Shown here: positions 37,183 through 46,215 of the stretch, piece by piece
How the letters are laid out: each line of letters opens with the position of its first letter
Position numbering within the stretch: position 1 is the stretch's first letter
NCBI RefSeq assembly: GCF_007859755.1
Contig: NZ_SJPF01000003.1
Coordinates: 1-64,000, forward strand
Origin: Blastopirellula retiformator
GTDB taxonomy: Bacteria > Planctomycetota > Planctomycetia > Pirellulales > Pirellulaceae
DNA: 64,000 nt
Direction of reading: 5' to 3'
Notes under the pieces: model-generated
What the model saw: the letters and a program-made list of their open reading frames with translations, nothing else
The model's database searches: none
Told to the model about the DNA's origin: nothing
Translations under genes and position numbers: made by a program

Positions 37183-37467
37183 ATGGCGCCGCACCCAATG
37201 CCGATGTTCTCACAAGTTCGACGTGTCTGGGCTTCTTTGACCGCATTCTGTCTGACGACGTTGTTCGTCCTGGGCCCAGCGACGACGCTGCTCGCGCAGG
37301 CTGATGGAGAAGAAGAAGCGGGGATCAGTTGGGTGGGCCCCTACATCTTGGTCGGGCTGTTCATCACGCTGGGGGTGATTGCGGTTTGCTACCAGTCGAA
37401 CCGTCAGAACGAAGAGTTGCGTCGCAAAGAACTGCGCGAGATGCAAGAAAAGAACAAAGCGGGCTAA
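37183..37467 (+). CDS. Small single-pass membrane protein
   Basis: A 94-residue protein with a signal-like hydrophobic start (VWASLTAFCLTTLFVLGPATTLLAQAD), then WVGPYILVGLFITLGVIAVCYQSN as a membrane helix and a charged tail (EELRRKELREMQEKNKAG). ATG at 37183 is chosen; ATGs at 37198 and 37204 are alternatives. The function is unknown. A hairpin overlaps its stop codon. Confidence 0.65.
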   Translation: MAPHPMPMFSQVRRVWASLTAFCLTTLFVLGPATTLLAQADGEEEAGISWVGPYILVGLFITLGVIAVCYQSNRQNEELRRKELREMQEKNKAG

Positions 37468-37481
37468 GCTCGCCCGCTTTC
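37457..37481 (+). terminator. Terminator overlapping the 3' end of the small membrane protein gene
   Basis: Stem aagcgggc (37457-37464) and gcccgctt (37472-37479) around taagctc, followed by tcggttctttc. The stop codon TAA is in the loop. Confidence 0.7.
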
Positions 37482-37524
37482 GGTTCTTTCGAGTTCTAGA
37501 CGGCGCTAGGTTCTGCCCTGGCGC

Positions 37525-38628
37525 TTACATGTCGTTCCGTTTCATCGTGGTCGGCGCCGTCATGCGGCGCGGTTCCGGGTAAGGCGACATGTAGTCGCGA
37601 TACTCTTCGGGGTACTCGTACGAGTTGCGGTACTTCACTTCGGCTTGAGCCCTTCCCCGATCGGCCGTGTAGGAAAAGAGGTAGCGCTCCGCCGCTTTGC
37701 GGACGTCGTGTTTGACCTGCTCCCACGGAATGTCGCCCGGCTTCTCTTCAGTGACGCAGATCAGGTGAATGCCAAACGGCGTCTGAATCGGACCGGCGAC
37801 TTCGCCCAGCGGGGCGTTGAATGCGGCGTTGTGAATCTCTTCGGAGATCTGATCGTGGCGGCCAATCCAACCGACGACGCCTCCCTGTTCGCTGGACGGG
37901 GCGTTGGAGTAGCGTCGCGCCGCTTCGGCGAATTCGATCTCGCCTCGTTTGATTTGAACTCGTAGTCGTGCGCCGATGTCCCTCTGACGTTCGACCACTT
38001 GGCTGGGGGCGGCGTCATCAGCCGCCAAGAGAATTTGCGACAGTTTCCGCTGCGTGCCGTCGAAGTCGTGGCGATGCTGGTCGAAGTAGCGCTTCAGGTT
38101 GTCGTCGGTCAGACAGGCGTCGGCATATCGCGGCCAGGCGAGATTCCAGGCGATCTTACGCCGCAGCATCCGCATGTCGGTATGGTTGTCGGCAAGGAAC
38201 AATTCGAGCGACTTGCCGCGAGCTTCCAGCTCTTTCTTTACCCGAGCGACTTCACGACTGATCTCGGACGAAGCGGGACGAAAGTCGGTCGACTCGATAT
38301 ACTGCAGCGCCAGCTCTCGGTCGATCAGGCGATTCAGGACCGACGACTTCAGGCCGAACGGCAGATCGCGGTCGCCGCTGCCGGAACCAAACGCTTTCGC
38401 GGCCGAGCGTTCGACGTCCACGTCGTAGATCGGCGCATTGTTGACGAAGGCCTCGATCTCGACGCCGGGCGGACGATCCATCGACTCGAACCGCGGGTCC
38501 ATGTACCCGGTCTCCTCGTCGACGCCCCCTTCGGAATGTCCGGAACGTCCGAGCGTATCGGCGCAGAACAACAGCCCGAATACGACGGCAATTTGCACCA
38601 GATGACCCGGCCAAATCTGAAATGTCAT
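37525..38628 (-). CDS. Peptidyl-prolyl cis-trans isomerase, parvulin type (SurA/PpiC-like)
   Basis: A 367-residue exported protein. The N-terminal hydrophobic stretch (LVQIAVVFGLLFCADTLG) is a signal or anchor. A SurA-N-like helical region (about 50-190) precedes a parvulin domain (about 190-305), recognised by SQILLAADDAA, FAEAARRYSNAPSSEQGGVVGWIGR, AFNAPLGEVAGPIQTPFGIHLICV. It probably helps fold outer-envelope proteins. The tail is rich in Tyr/Pro/Arg. It lies 110 bp downstream of the gene starting at 40077 on the same strand. Confidence 0.9.
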   Translation of the reverse strand: MTFQIWPGHLVQIAVVFGLLFCADTLGRSGHSEGGVDEETGYMDPRFESMDRPPGVEIEAFVNNAPIYDVDVERSAAKAFGSGSGDRDLPFGLKSSVLNRLIDRELALQYIESTDFRPASSEISREVARVKKELEARGKSLELFLADNHTDMRMLRRKIAWNLAWPRYADACLTDDNLKRYFDQHRHDFDGTQRKLSQILLAADDAAPSQVVERQRDIGARLRVQIKRGEIEFAEAARRYSNAPSSEQGGVVGWIGRHDQISEEIHNAAFNAPLGEVAGPIQTPFGIHLICVTEEKPGDIPWEQVKHDVRKAAERYLFSYTADRGRAQAEVKYRNSYEYPEEYRDYMSPYPEPRRMTAPTTMKRNDM

Positions 38629-38739
38629 ATAGCAAACTCGCCCATCAGTGCGAGGAATGAAGTGTCCAACGAAGCGCGTTGCCTGTTTGTCAGGAGCGGT
38701 CGTTTTAGCAACGCGACTCCTGCCGGGGAAAGCGGCCCC

Positions 38740-40077
38740 TTACGGAAGTGGAATGTCGTCGAGTTGGAACTCGACCGGCAAGGAGACGATCGAACCTGGC
38801 GTCTTGTAAACCAACGTAAAGTCGTCAGGTTGGCGGTCATCCAGAATGAACTTGTAGGCGATGCCGATCGCGTCGGAATCTTCCAGGAATCGCTCGTAAC
38901 CGGCATGTTTCAGACGCTCGCCGTCGGCCGCTTCCAGGTAGACCTCATTGGCGTCGACCCAGCCCAAGTGGGACTGCAGCGCTTCGGAACCGCCGGGGAA
39001 CCGAACGATGATCCGGGCATCAAACAAGTCGCGGTTCTTGCGGAACTGCTCGAGCGCCACTTGGACGCCCCCTTTTTCCTGACGGAGACCACGGGCATTG
39101 GCCAGGCGTTCAAACCGGAAGGTTTCGACCCGTCCCGGAACAAGCGAGACCAGCTCCCCCTTCAGCTCTTGAATCATCTGCGAGCCGCGGGGCGCCACGT
39201 TGAGCGGGATCACAAAGTCGACCGACGTCTGACCGCTGTCGACGGCGACGTCGTAGGTGACGGGACCATCCGCAAGCTTCAGATCGGTACCTTGATCATC
39301 GGTGGCCACCAACTCGCTAAAGGGGAACTTGACCAGGATCGGCGCCAGGTGCGGTTCCCAGGTCACTTGCAGATTGACTCGCATGCCATCGGAAGCCGGC
39401 GGCACAAAGTTGCGATGCATCTCGATACGGGTCGGCTCGACCCGAAAGACGCCGCTGTAGGCGGCCAGGTTCAGCGGCAAGCCTGGGGCGTCACGATTGA
39501 TGAACGCGAGTGCGTTCTTTTCGCCTGCGTAAGGATAGGCGGCGAGATTGGCGTCGGCGAAGACGCGATCGATCGCTTCCCAAAAAAGCGTCTTCTCGCA
39601 CTGAATCGTGATTAGGGGATTGGTCGTTTGCTGACCAAAGTTCGGGCGGAAGTCGACGATGCGATTGCCCGATTGCTTTTCGATTTCGGCCAAGACTTCT
39701 TTGAGCGGCGCCTGGTTGAAGTCGAGCGTTACCAGCTGCGGCTGCGTCACGCTGTCGGCCTGTTGTTTCTGCAAGACCGTCGTAATCCGTTCGAGCCGAG
39801 CTTTGACTTCGGCCGGCGTGCGGTCGGTTACCTCTGGCAGCCAGTCAAGTACGACCGGGCCCAGGTCCATCAGGTCGGCTTCGGCTTCGTCCCGCTCGGC
39901 CAAGCTACCAGCGTCGAGCTGACGTACGAGATACGCAACTTGTTTCGAAAGCTTTGCCTGCGACTCATTGGCTTCCGAGCTATCTGGATCGGCGGCGCCA
40001 TTCAACGGCGTCTCATCCGCTGCCGCAAACGCGGCGCAGCTACAGACAATGGAGAGCGCTAACAGAAAACTGCGCAC
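38740..40077 (-). CDS. Exported protein of unknown function
   Basis: A 445-residue protein with signal peptide MRSFLLALSIVCSCAAFAAA. Residues about 40-110 are helical and acidic. A following segment, VTLDFNQAPLKEVLAEIEKQSGNRIVDF, looks like a secretin-type short N-domain (STN-like). The C-terminal half is beta-rich without a recognised family. The domain hints at a role in envelope assembly, supported only weakly by the parvulin gene downstream. Confidence 0.7.
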   Translation of the reverse strand: MRSFLLALSIVCSCAAFAAADETPLNGAADPDSSEANESQAKLSKQVAYLVRQLDAGSLAERDEAEADLMDLGPVVLDWLPEVTDRTPAEVKARLERITTVLQKQQADSVTQPQLVTLDFNQAPLKEVLAEIEKQSGNRIVDFRPNFGQQTTNPLITIQCEKTLFWEAIDRVFADANLAAYPYAGEKNALAFINRDAPGLPLNLAAYSGVFRVEPTRIEMHRNFVPPASDGMRVNLQVTWEPHLAPILVKFPFSELVATDDQGTDLKLADGPVTYDVAVDSGQTSVDFVIPLNVAPRGSQMIQELKGELVSLVPGRVETFRFERLANARGLRQEKGGVQVALEQFRKNRDLFDARIIVRFPGGSEALQSHLGWVDANEVYLEAADGERLKHAGYERFLEDSDAIGIAYKFILDDRQPDDFTLVYKTPGSIVSLPVEFQLDDIPLP

Positions 40078-40248
40078 AGATTTAGGCCTGATTAGGTAGG
40101 TGAGGAGATGAGATTAAGAGGAGTCGACGATTACGCATTATACCGGCGCAGTGGCGATTCTCCAGCAGTTTCCCAGGACTCCGTTCGAGGGGGTTTTTTG
40201 CATTCTACATTTGTGAAGTGATTCTTCGAGTCCAATGAGCTAGAAATC

Positions 40249-41346
40249 ATGAAAAAACTACTCCCCCAGAAGTGGGTGTCGCTTATTCTCCCCCTAATCG
40301 CCGGATTAGGGATGAATGGGCTGGTTCACGCCCAGGCCTGGACGCTGAAGTTCGAGTTGGACGGTCAGGAAGTAGTGGGAACCTCCCTGTTTAACTCACC
40401 CGAAAAGGTGTTGGTGTTAGGGGTCGATGGCCAAATCTGGGAATTCGCTCCCAGCGAGGCTCAGAACTACGCCAAGGTTTCGGACGGGTTTACCCCGTTC
40501 AGCCAATCGCAGGTCCGTGGAGAGCTGCTCCGCGAGTTTGGCGGCCAGTTTGAAGTAACCGGCACCGGGCACTACTTGGTGGTGCACCCGCCAGGACAAC
40601 GAGATCGCTGGGCCAACCGTTTCGAAGAATTGTATCGTTCGTTTCAAGGCTATTTCACCAGTCGCGGCTTCCGGGTCGAGCCCCCCCAGTTTCCGCTGGT
40701 CGCCGTCGTCTTTCCGACGTTCAACGATTATGCCCGGCACTCGGCCAGGCTGGGCGTGCGGGTGACGCCGGGGATGGTCGGCTATTATTCTTCGCGGACC
40801 AATCGCGTGTTGATGTACGACATCGTCGCAGGTCGCGAGGATGACGAGTTCTCGCAAGAGAACGCCGCCACCATGGTTCACGAGGCGACTCACCAGACCG
40901 CCTTCAACGCCGGCATTCATAGCCGCACCGCCATTCAACCGAAATGGATCGTCGAAGGATTAGCGACGATGTTTGAAGCTCCTGGCGTCTGGAACTCGGC
41001 CGTCTATCGCCGGGCCAGCGATCGCATCAACCGCGGGCGACTCGATTGGTTTCAAGACTACGCCGCCAAGTCGCGCTCTGCTGGTTCGCTGAAGTCGCTG
41101 ATCGAATCGGACAGGATCTTCGCGCGACGTCCTGACGTCGCCTATAGCGAGTCTTGGGCTCTCTGCTTTTATCTGGTCGAGACCGATCCCCGCAGTTTTG
41201 CCCGCTATCTATCGACCGTCGCCGCTCGGCCGCCGGGCTCCGACTATCCCGCCGCCCAGCGGATCGCCGATTTTGAAGCCGCTTTCGGCAGCAACTGGGA
41301 CATGCTCGAGGCTCGGTTTCTCCGCTACATCCAAGGACTGAAGTAG
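40249..41346 (+). CDS. DUF1570 putative zinc metallopeptidase, exported
   Basis: A 365-residue protein with an N-terminal signal (MKKLLPQKWVSLILPLIAGLG). The zincin motif HEATH (H211 and H215) lies in MVHEATHQTAFNAG, and a downstream Glu in WIVEGLATMFE (about 241) is the likely third ligand, the arrangement typical of DUF1570 and gluzincins. YSESWALCFYLVE is also characteristic. The substrate is unknown. The gene is monocistronic. Confidence 0.85.
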   Translation: MKKLLPQKWVSLILPLIAGLGMNGLVHAQAWTLKFELDGQEVVGTSLFNSPEKVLVLGVDGQIWEFAPSEAQNYAKVSDGFTPFSQSQVRGELLREFGGQFEVTGTGHYLVVHPPGQRDRWANRFEELYRSFQGYFTSRGFRVEPPQFPLVAVVFPTFNDYARHSARLGVRVTPGMVGYYSSRTNRVLMYDIVAGREDDEFSQENAATMVHEATHQTAFNAGIHSRTAIQPKWIVEGLATMFEAPGVWNSAVYRRASDRINRGRLDWFQDYAAKSRSAGSLKSLIESDRIFARRPDVAYSESWALCFYLVETDPRSFARYLSTVAARPPGSDYPAAQRIADFEAAFGSNWDMLEARFLRYIQGLK

Positions 41347-41429
41347 GCTGCTGGCCGCGTAGGAGCGATCGCCTCGATTCGTTAGAATGGAGGACTAACC
41401 CCGTTCCTACCTTCGCTGCTGAGCGAGCC

Positions 41430-42395
41430 ATGCCGAAATTCAAAGCGCTGCTGACCGACTTTGCCTGGAAAGATCTCGAGATCGAGCAGGAAACGCTCGA
41501 TAAGGCGGATGTCGAACTGATCGTCGCCACCCATACCAATGAAAACGCGCTCGCGACGCTCGCCGCCGAACACCAGGTCGACGCGATTCTGACCAACTGG
41601 GCCAAGGTCACCCAAAAGGTGATCGCCGCTTCGCCCAACTTGAAGATCGTCGCGCGTCTGGGCATCGGGCTCGACAATATCGACGTCGCCTACTGCACCG
41701 AGCACAAGATCCCGGTCACCAACGTGCCCGACTATTGCGTGATTGAAGTGGCCGAGCATACGCTCGCCCTGCTGTTGGCGTGTGCCCGGAAGATTGCGAT
41801 GTACCACCACGAAACGCAGAACGGCACGTACGACCTGCAGGCCGGTCCGCTGATGCGGCGCGTGAGCGGACAAACGCTGGGGATTGTCGGGCTGGGACAG
41901 ATCGGCACGTTGCTGGCCGAACGAGCGCTGGCGCTTGGTTTGCGCGTGCTCGCCACCAGTCGCAGCGGTAAGACGATGCCGGGCGTCGAGACGGTCGATC
42001 TGGAACGGGTGTTGAGCGAATCGGACTACATCGCCCTGCTGGTGCCGGCGACGCCCGACACGCGGCACATGTTTGGCGCCGAACAGTTCCAAAAGATGAA
42101 GCCAACCGCCTATCTGATCAACACGGCCCGCGGCGCGCTAATCGACGAAGCGGCGCTTGCCGCGGCGATCGAAAACGGAGAGCTGGCCGGCGCCGCGCTC
42201 GACGTGCAAGATCCGGAGCCGCCCGATCTGTCGAAAGCCCCGATGAACGACCCCCGCGTGATCGTCACCCCGCACGCCGCGTTCGTCTCGGTCGAATCGC
42301 TAGAAAACCTCCGCAGCCGCGCGACCAAACAAGTGGTCGACCTGTTGGAAGGCCGCACGCCCGAGAACGTCCGGAACCCGGAAGTGCTCGGTTAG
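41430..42395 (+). CDS. D-2-hydroxyacid dehydrogenase (CtBP/SerA-like)
   Basis: A 321-residue NAD-dependent dehydrogenase. The nucleotide-binding motif is LGIVGLGQIGTLLAERA (about 150-166). Catalytic Arg is in NTARGALIDEAAL, Glu in the VQDPEPPD region and His in VTPHAAFVS. ARLGIGLDNIDVAYCTEHKIPVTNVPDYC is typical of the C-terminal-binding-protein-like subfamily. Without ACT or other C-terminal domains it is probably not the regulated serine-pathway enzyme. A family-2 repeat lies 13 bp downstream. Confidence 0.9.
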   Translation: MPKFKALLTDFAWKDLEIEQETLDKADVELIVATHTNENALATLAAEHQVDAILTNWAKVTQKVIAASPNLKIVARLGIGLDNIDVAYCTEHKIPVTNVPDYCVIEVAEHTLALLLACARKIAMYHHETQNGTYDLQAGPLMRRVSGQTLGIVGLGQIGTLLAERALALGLRVLATSRSGKTMPGVETVDLERVLSESDYIALLVPATPDTRHMFGAEQFQKMKPTAYLINTARGALIDEAALAAAIENGELAGAALDVQDPEPPDLSKAPMNDPRVIVTPHAAFVSVESLENLRSRATKQVVDLLEGRTPENVRNPEVLG

Positions 42396-42408
42396 AGTTC
42401 CCATTGGA

Positions 42409-42594
42409 GGTTAGCCCCGAAAGCTCCGCTTTCGGGGCGGCGCAGCCGCAGGAGGCATCAGGCCGAGACGAGCCATTCACCGGAGGCGCCCATTCTCTAA
42501 CAGCGAAATGATCGCCGCCGTTTTCTTCTGGCCGCGGATTGATGCCTCTTGTCGACGATGTCGACCCCGATAGCGAGAGCTATCGCGGCTAACC
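42409..42594. repeat. Family-2 inverted repeat element, copy 2
   Basis: About 186 bp from GGTTAGCC (42409-42416) to GGCTAACC (42587-42594). The left hairpin is cccgaaagc..gctttcggg and the inner pair is caggaggcatca with tgatgcctctt. Ends match copy 1 (12366-12549) while the centre differs. Again it lies between convergent genes. Confidence 0.75.
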
Positions 42595-42627
42595 GATTGG
42601 CTTGGGCAGTCGCGTTACAACTTCCTA

Positions 42628-43389
42628 CTACGCGTCGATTCTTTGGGCTGCAAACGCCGTCTGCAGCGACTGCTCGAGCGAACCGAAATTGCCCGGCAGC
42701 AGTTCGCAGTCGCCGAGCAGCTCGCAATACTTTTCGGCGTACCGCACGTTCATGATGCGGGGAGCGACGTACTCCCCTTCAACCCGGATTGCGGCGATCT
42801 GTTTCGACAGGGGGAAGCGAGTGACGACGAAGCGAGAGCTGGGGAACGACCGTGGCATTCGAAGTCCATTGAAGAACTCGGGATCCATGTCGACGAGATC
42901 ACGCTCGGGATCGTCGCCATAGATCGACGGATCAAACAGCCAGCCTCCTTGCATCAGCAGCAATTGGTCGCCATCCAGACGAAACACGATCGCCGGCTCT
43001 TCCAAGGCGTCGACCCCAATCTCGACGACGTCGGCGCCAGTCACCACGATCTCTTCGACCTGGTTCGACTGCAGGTCGAGCGTCGCCGCTTCGATCCGTT
43101 TTCGCTCGTTGGTGAAATAGGCCCGCGCCGCGAACGCGCCCAGAATAACGGCGATCGCCCAGCCGATCCAATAGCCGAACTGCCCCGACACCGGTCCCAG
43201 ATGCTGTCCGATCCCGCGCAAGAGCATCGAGAGGAACCCGCCGCCTAGCAGCGCCAGCAAGGTTAAGACAATGGCGAAGCCCATTCCCAGGGCCCGCCCT
43301 TTCTGCTGCAGGATGTCCCGTTCGGACTGGTTCATCGAGCGGGTCGTAATTTCAACCATCGCGTCACAGCCACGAAGTTGCGAAGTCAT
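42628..43389 (-). CDS. Membrane protein of unknown function
   Basis: About 253 residues starting MTSQLRGCDAMVEI; later ATGs are possible. Two hydrophobic helices (about 30-90: GMGFAIVLTLLALLGGGFLSML and YWIGWAIAVILGAFAARAYF) precede a soluble domain with regular beta-strand text (IEEIVVTGADVVEIG-like, AIVFRLDGDQLLLMQGGWLFD). I do not recognise the family. The accD terminator lies about 95 bp upstream, so it is a separate transcript. Confidence 0.7.
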   Translation of the reverse strand: MTSQLRGCDAMVEITTRSMNQSERDILQQKGRALGMGFAIVLTLLALLGGGFLSMLLRGIGQHLGPVSGQFGYWIGWAIAVILGAFAARAYFTNERKRIEAATLDLQSNQVEEIVVTGADVVEIGVDALEEPAIVFRLDGDQLLLMQGGWLFDPSIYGDDPERDLVDMDPEFFNGLRMPRSFPSSRFVVTRFPLSKQIAAIRVEGEYVAPRIMNVRYAEKYCELLGDCELLPGNFGSLEQSLQTAFAAQRIDA

Positions 43390-43485
43390 TGCGATGGTCT
43401 CTATTGTACGCTCTTCCCCCAACCTGCAAGACATCGGTTGGGGCTTGCGGTTTCTTGGTGGAATCAACGAGTTCGCGCATAGAAA

Positions 43486-43509
43486 AAGGCTGGGTTCTCA
43501 CCCAGCCTT
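43486..43509 (-). terminator. Rho-independent terminator of the rpe-accD operon
   Basis: A perfect 10-bp stem, aaggctgggt (43486-43495) and acccagcctt (43500-43509), loop of four. On the minus strand it is followed by tttttct. It lies 43 bp after the accD stop. Confidence 0.9.
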
Positions 43510-43551
43510 ATGTTTCGCTTGTGCATTTGGCAGGCATCACCTGCCCTGCTC

Positions 43552-44412
43552 TTACTTGCCGCAGTAGTCGATCGCGCGGGCGATTTCGCTCTTCAGGCGA
43601 GCACGCGGGACGATGCGGTCGACGAAGCCATGTTCCAGCAGAAATTCGCTGGTCTGGAAACCGTCCGGCAGTTCGATGCGGATGGTCGCTTTGATCGTAC
43701 GCGGGCCGGCGAAGCCGATCAGCGCTTTCGGTTCGGCGAAGATCAAGTCGCCCAGCGACGCAAAGCTGGCGGCGACGCCGCCCATGGTCGGGTTGGTGAG
43801 GACCGAGATGAACAGGCCCCCCATCTCGTTGTAGCGAGCCAGCGCGGCGGTGACCTTGGCCATCTGCATCAGGGAGAGAATCCCTTCGTGCATCCGGGCG
43901 CCGCCGCCCGATCCGCTGATGATGATCAGCGGCAGGTTTTGATCGGCGGCTCGTTCGACCAGGCGGGCCAGACGTTCGCCAACGACCGAACCCATACTGC
44001 CCATGATGAAGGCCGAGTCGGTCACGCCGATTGCGACGCGGCGAGCGCGAATCATGCCGCAGCCGGTCAGGGCCGCGTCACGCAGACCGGTCCGCTTTTG
44101 CTCGGCGACCAGACGTTCGGCATACGCTTTCTTATCGGCGAACTTCAGCGGGTCGGTCGGCATCAGCTCGGCGTCCCACTCTTCGAAGGTGCCGCTGTCG
44201 AGGACTTGCTCGATGCGGTCCGACGCCGAGACGTACCAGTGATGTTCGCACTCGGGGCAGACGCTCAGCAACTCTTCGGCTTGCTTGCGGAAGATCACCG
44301 CCTGGCAACCGGGACAGCGTTGCCACAGTCCTTCCGGTACCCCGCGTTTGGCTCGTTTGACCCCTTCCGCGGCGGCGGGTGCAGCAGCGAACTCAGGCGT
44401 AGTCGACGACAT
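43552..44412 (-). CDS. accD: Acetyl-CoA carboxylase, carboxyltransferase beta subunit
   Basis: A 286-residue AccD. The zinc ribbon is C33, C36, C52 and C55 (CPGC and CPEC). The crotonase-fold core includes [21 protein letters not shown] and [18 protein letters not shown], which bind biotin and acetyl-CoA. It transfers CO2 from carboxybiotin to acetyl-CoA to start fatty acid synthesis, as a partner of AccA, which is not in the window. It is the last gene of a probable operon with the degenerate phosphatase and rpe. Confidence 0.96.
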   Translation of the reverse strand: MSSTTPEFAAAPAAAEGVKRAKRGVPEGLWQRCPGCQAVIFRKQAEELLSVCPECEHHWYVSASDRIEQVLDSGTFEEWDAELMPTDPLKFADKKAYAERLVAEQKRTGLRDAALTGCGMIRARRVAIGVTDSAFIMGSMGSVVGERLARLVERAADQNLPLIIISGSGGGARMHEGILSLMQMAKVTAALARYNEMGGLFISVLTNPTMGGVAASFASLGDLIFAEPKALIGFAGPRTIKATIRIELPDGFQTSEFLLEHGFVDRIVPRARLKSEIARAIDYCGK

Positions 44413-44464
44413 TCGTTTTCCTTCTAGCTGTTGCCGCCGAAGTTGGCGGTACTCTCTATTCTAA

Positions 44465-45049
44465 TTAACGAAGGGCGGGCTGGGGCGCGATTTCGATCAG
44501 TTCCCAACTGCCGCAGTTACCTTCTTCGGCTTTCCAAAGGTCGCCGATGCAGTGATGCAGCAAGGCGCAGCGAATCACCGACGCAATCGGCTCGGGCGTC
44601 ACGATCGCCGCGACGCTTTTTGAGTTTTGGTATTTCTTGCAGATCTTGTCCAGAGCGGTCCGCACGCGAGTCCGGGCGTCCGCTAGCATCTCTCCCTCGG
44701 GCGGGCAGATGCCATCCGGGTTTTCTTGCCATTGCCGATAGACTTTCGGCTGGTTCTGCTTGACTTCGGTGATCAGCTTTCCTTGCCAGAGACCGACGTC
44801 CAGATTGCGGAACTTGTCGATTTTCTTCACCTTGGCCGAGTGGACCTTGGCGACGATTTCGGCCGCTTGCATCGCCGGCTGGCAGGGGCCGCAATAGACG
44901 ACGTCGACCGACAGGTCCGCCATCTCATGGGCGGCATGTTGAACCTGGGCGATTCCTTGGTCGTTTAACGGAATGTTTAACGTCCCACGAATCCTGCCTT
45001 GCAGGTCGTAGTCGGTACAGCCGGGACGAATGAGCGCAACGCGCAACAT
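44465..45049 (-). CDS. Degenerate histidine-phosphatase (phosphoglycerate mutase) fold protein
   Basis: A 194-residue protein whose layout follows the histidine phosphatase superfamily: N-terminal ALIRPGCTDYDLQGRIRG, GLWQGKLITEV, PPEGEMLADARTRV and VTPEPIASVIR. The catalytic residues are altered. The RHG motif reads RPG (P9 replaces the phosphorylated His); the second catalytic His (HGGVIR) is replaced by P152; the Arg of the PLxRAxQTA motif is lost in CGPCQPAMQAA. It is therefore probably not a phosphatase but a binding or regulatory protein. It lies 20 bp after rpe and 52 bp before accD, so it is likely co-expressed. Confidence 0.82.
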   Translation of the reverse strand: MLRVALIRPGCTDYDLQGRIRGTLNIPLNDQGIAQVQHAAHEMADLSVDVVYCGPCQPAMQAAEIVAKVHSAKVKKIDKFRNLDVGLWQGKLITEVKQNQPKVYRQWQENPDGICPPEGEMLADARTRVRTALDKICKKYQNSKSVAAIVTPEPIASVIRCALLHHCIGDLWKAEEGNCGSWELIEIAPQPALR

Positions 45050-45069
45050 AAAAAAGCTACACCTATGCT

Positions 45070-45756
45070 TTAGGAGGCGGCGACCGCGGCCGAGTTCAGG
45101 TCGCGGACTGCCGTGATGTAGTCAGGTTTGCCGAAAATGGCCGATCCGACTACCAACAAGTCTGCGCCCGCTTCCGTGCAGCGCCCAATAGTATCCAAAT
45201 TCACGCCGCCGTCGATCTCAATCAGCACGTCGGAATTAAGCCGCCGCACCTCACGAATTTTGTCGAGAGCGATCGGATTGAACGCCTGACCGCCGAAACC
45301 GGCGTTGACGCTCATCATTAACGCGAGATCCGCCTCGGGCAGGGCGTCGACGATCGCATCGACCGGCGTGTCGGGATTAATCGCCACGCCGGCGCCACAC
45401 CCTAGCGAGTGGATGTCTCGCAGCGTGCTAGCGACGTCATCGACAGCTTCGGCGTGAATGGTGATCACGTCGGCGCCTGCCTGTTGGAATTGTCGGATGT
45501 ATTGCTCCGGCTTCTCGATCATCAAATGGACGTCGAGCGGCAGATCGGTCAATTTTCGGAAAGCGGCGACGATCGGCATCCCGTAGGTCATGTTTGGGAC
45601 AAATATGCCGTCCATCACATCCAGATGCAGCGCCTGCACGCCAGCAGCTAGCAGACGTTCCACCTCACGCTCCAAGTTGCCGAAGTCGCACAACAAGAGC
45701 GAAGGAAGAATAACAGGCGCAGCTTCACGAAGCTGGGCTAGGTGGTCACGTGACAT
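45070..45756 (-). CDS. rpe: Ribulose-phosphate 3-epimerase
   Basis: A 228-residue TIM barrel that interconverts ribulose-5-P and xylulose-5-P in the pentose phosphate pathway. Metal ligands and the two catalytic Asp lie in LHLDVMDGIFVPNMTYG, VHLMIEKP and IEIDGGVNLDTI. The phosphate loop includes MSVNAGFGGQAF, with Ala where Pro is usual. Length is normal. It is the first gene of the rpe / phosphatase-like / accD run. Confidence 0.95.
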   Translation of the reverse strand: MSRDHLAQLREAAPVILPSLLLCDFGNLEREVERLLAAGVQALHLDVMDGIFVPNMTYGMPIVAAFRKLTDLPLDVHLMIEKPEQYIRQFQQAGADVITIHAEAVDDVASTLRDIHSLGCGAGVAINPDTPVDAIVDALPEADLALMMSVNAGFGGQAFNPIALDKIREVRRLNSDVLIEIDGGVNLDTIGRCTEAGADLLVVGSAIFGKPDYITAVRDLNSAAVAAS

Positions 45757-46215
45757 ATCTTGGTAGAAGCTAGTGCGTCAGGATGATGGTAGTGTGCTCA
45801 ATTCGCCGCAAGTGACGAATCCGGTCTGTAGGCTGTGGGACGCTGTAGTTAGAAGTCGTGGCGACAGGGCAAACCGCCGCAAAGGAATTGAAAGCCTACG
45901 TTACTCCGGGACAAAACTGGTTCGGGCAATTGTAACAACGGCCACCAGCAGAGTCAGCGCCCTGAATCGGTCATTGGCGTAACCCGCAATAGCACAATGG
46001 GTTAAATCGCGCAAATAATTGAGAAGACCACCCCGTTCGGGGTCCGAGGCGAGAAAATGCGCCGTTAAATTCTCTGAGAAGCCGCCCATCGTAGCCCGAG
46101 TGCGCAAGCCGAGGGAATGCGTTTCGATGAATGACGAATGCCGAAACCAGAATTGACGAAACGATCAAGACTTCGTCATTCGTGCTTCGACATTCGTCAT
46201 CTTGTATCTGTGGCG
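45757..46215. other. Intergenic region with short repeats
   Basis: About 460 bp upstream of rpe and beyond the end of the five-repeat gene. It contains the 24-bp sequence shared, inverted, with 991-1014 (46097-46120) and an inverted repeat at 46126-46203. Otherwise nothing is recognised. Confidence 0.4.
46126..46203. repeat. Imperfect inverted repeat
   Basis: gatgaatgacgaatgccgaa (46126-46145) is mirrored by ttcgacattcgtcatcttg (46186-46204). Between them are further tgacga/tcgtca stretches. It lies immediately after the stop of the 1062-residue gene and may end its transcript. Confidence 0.5.

Noticed and set aside
37999-39615. A 538-codon open frame antisense to the parvulin gene and its neighbour
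   Set aside because: It spans two well-formed genes with signal peptides on the other strand; its product has no recognisable features and is a GC-rich shadow.
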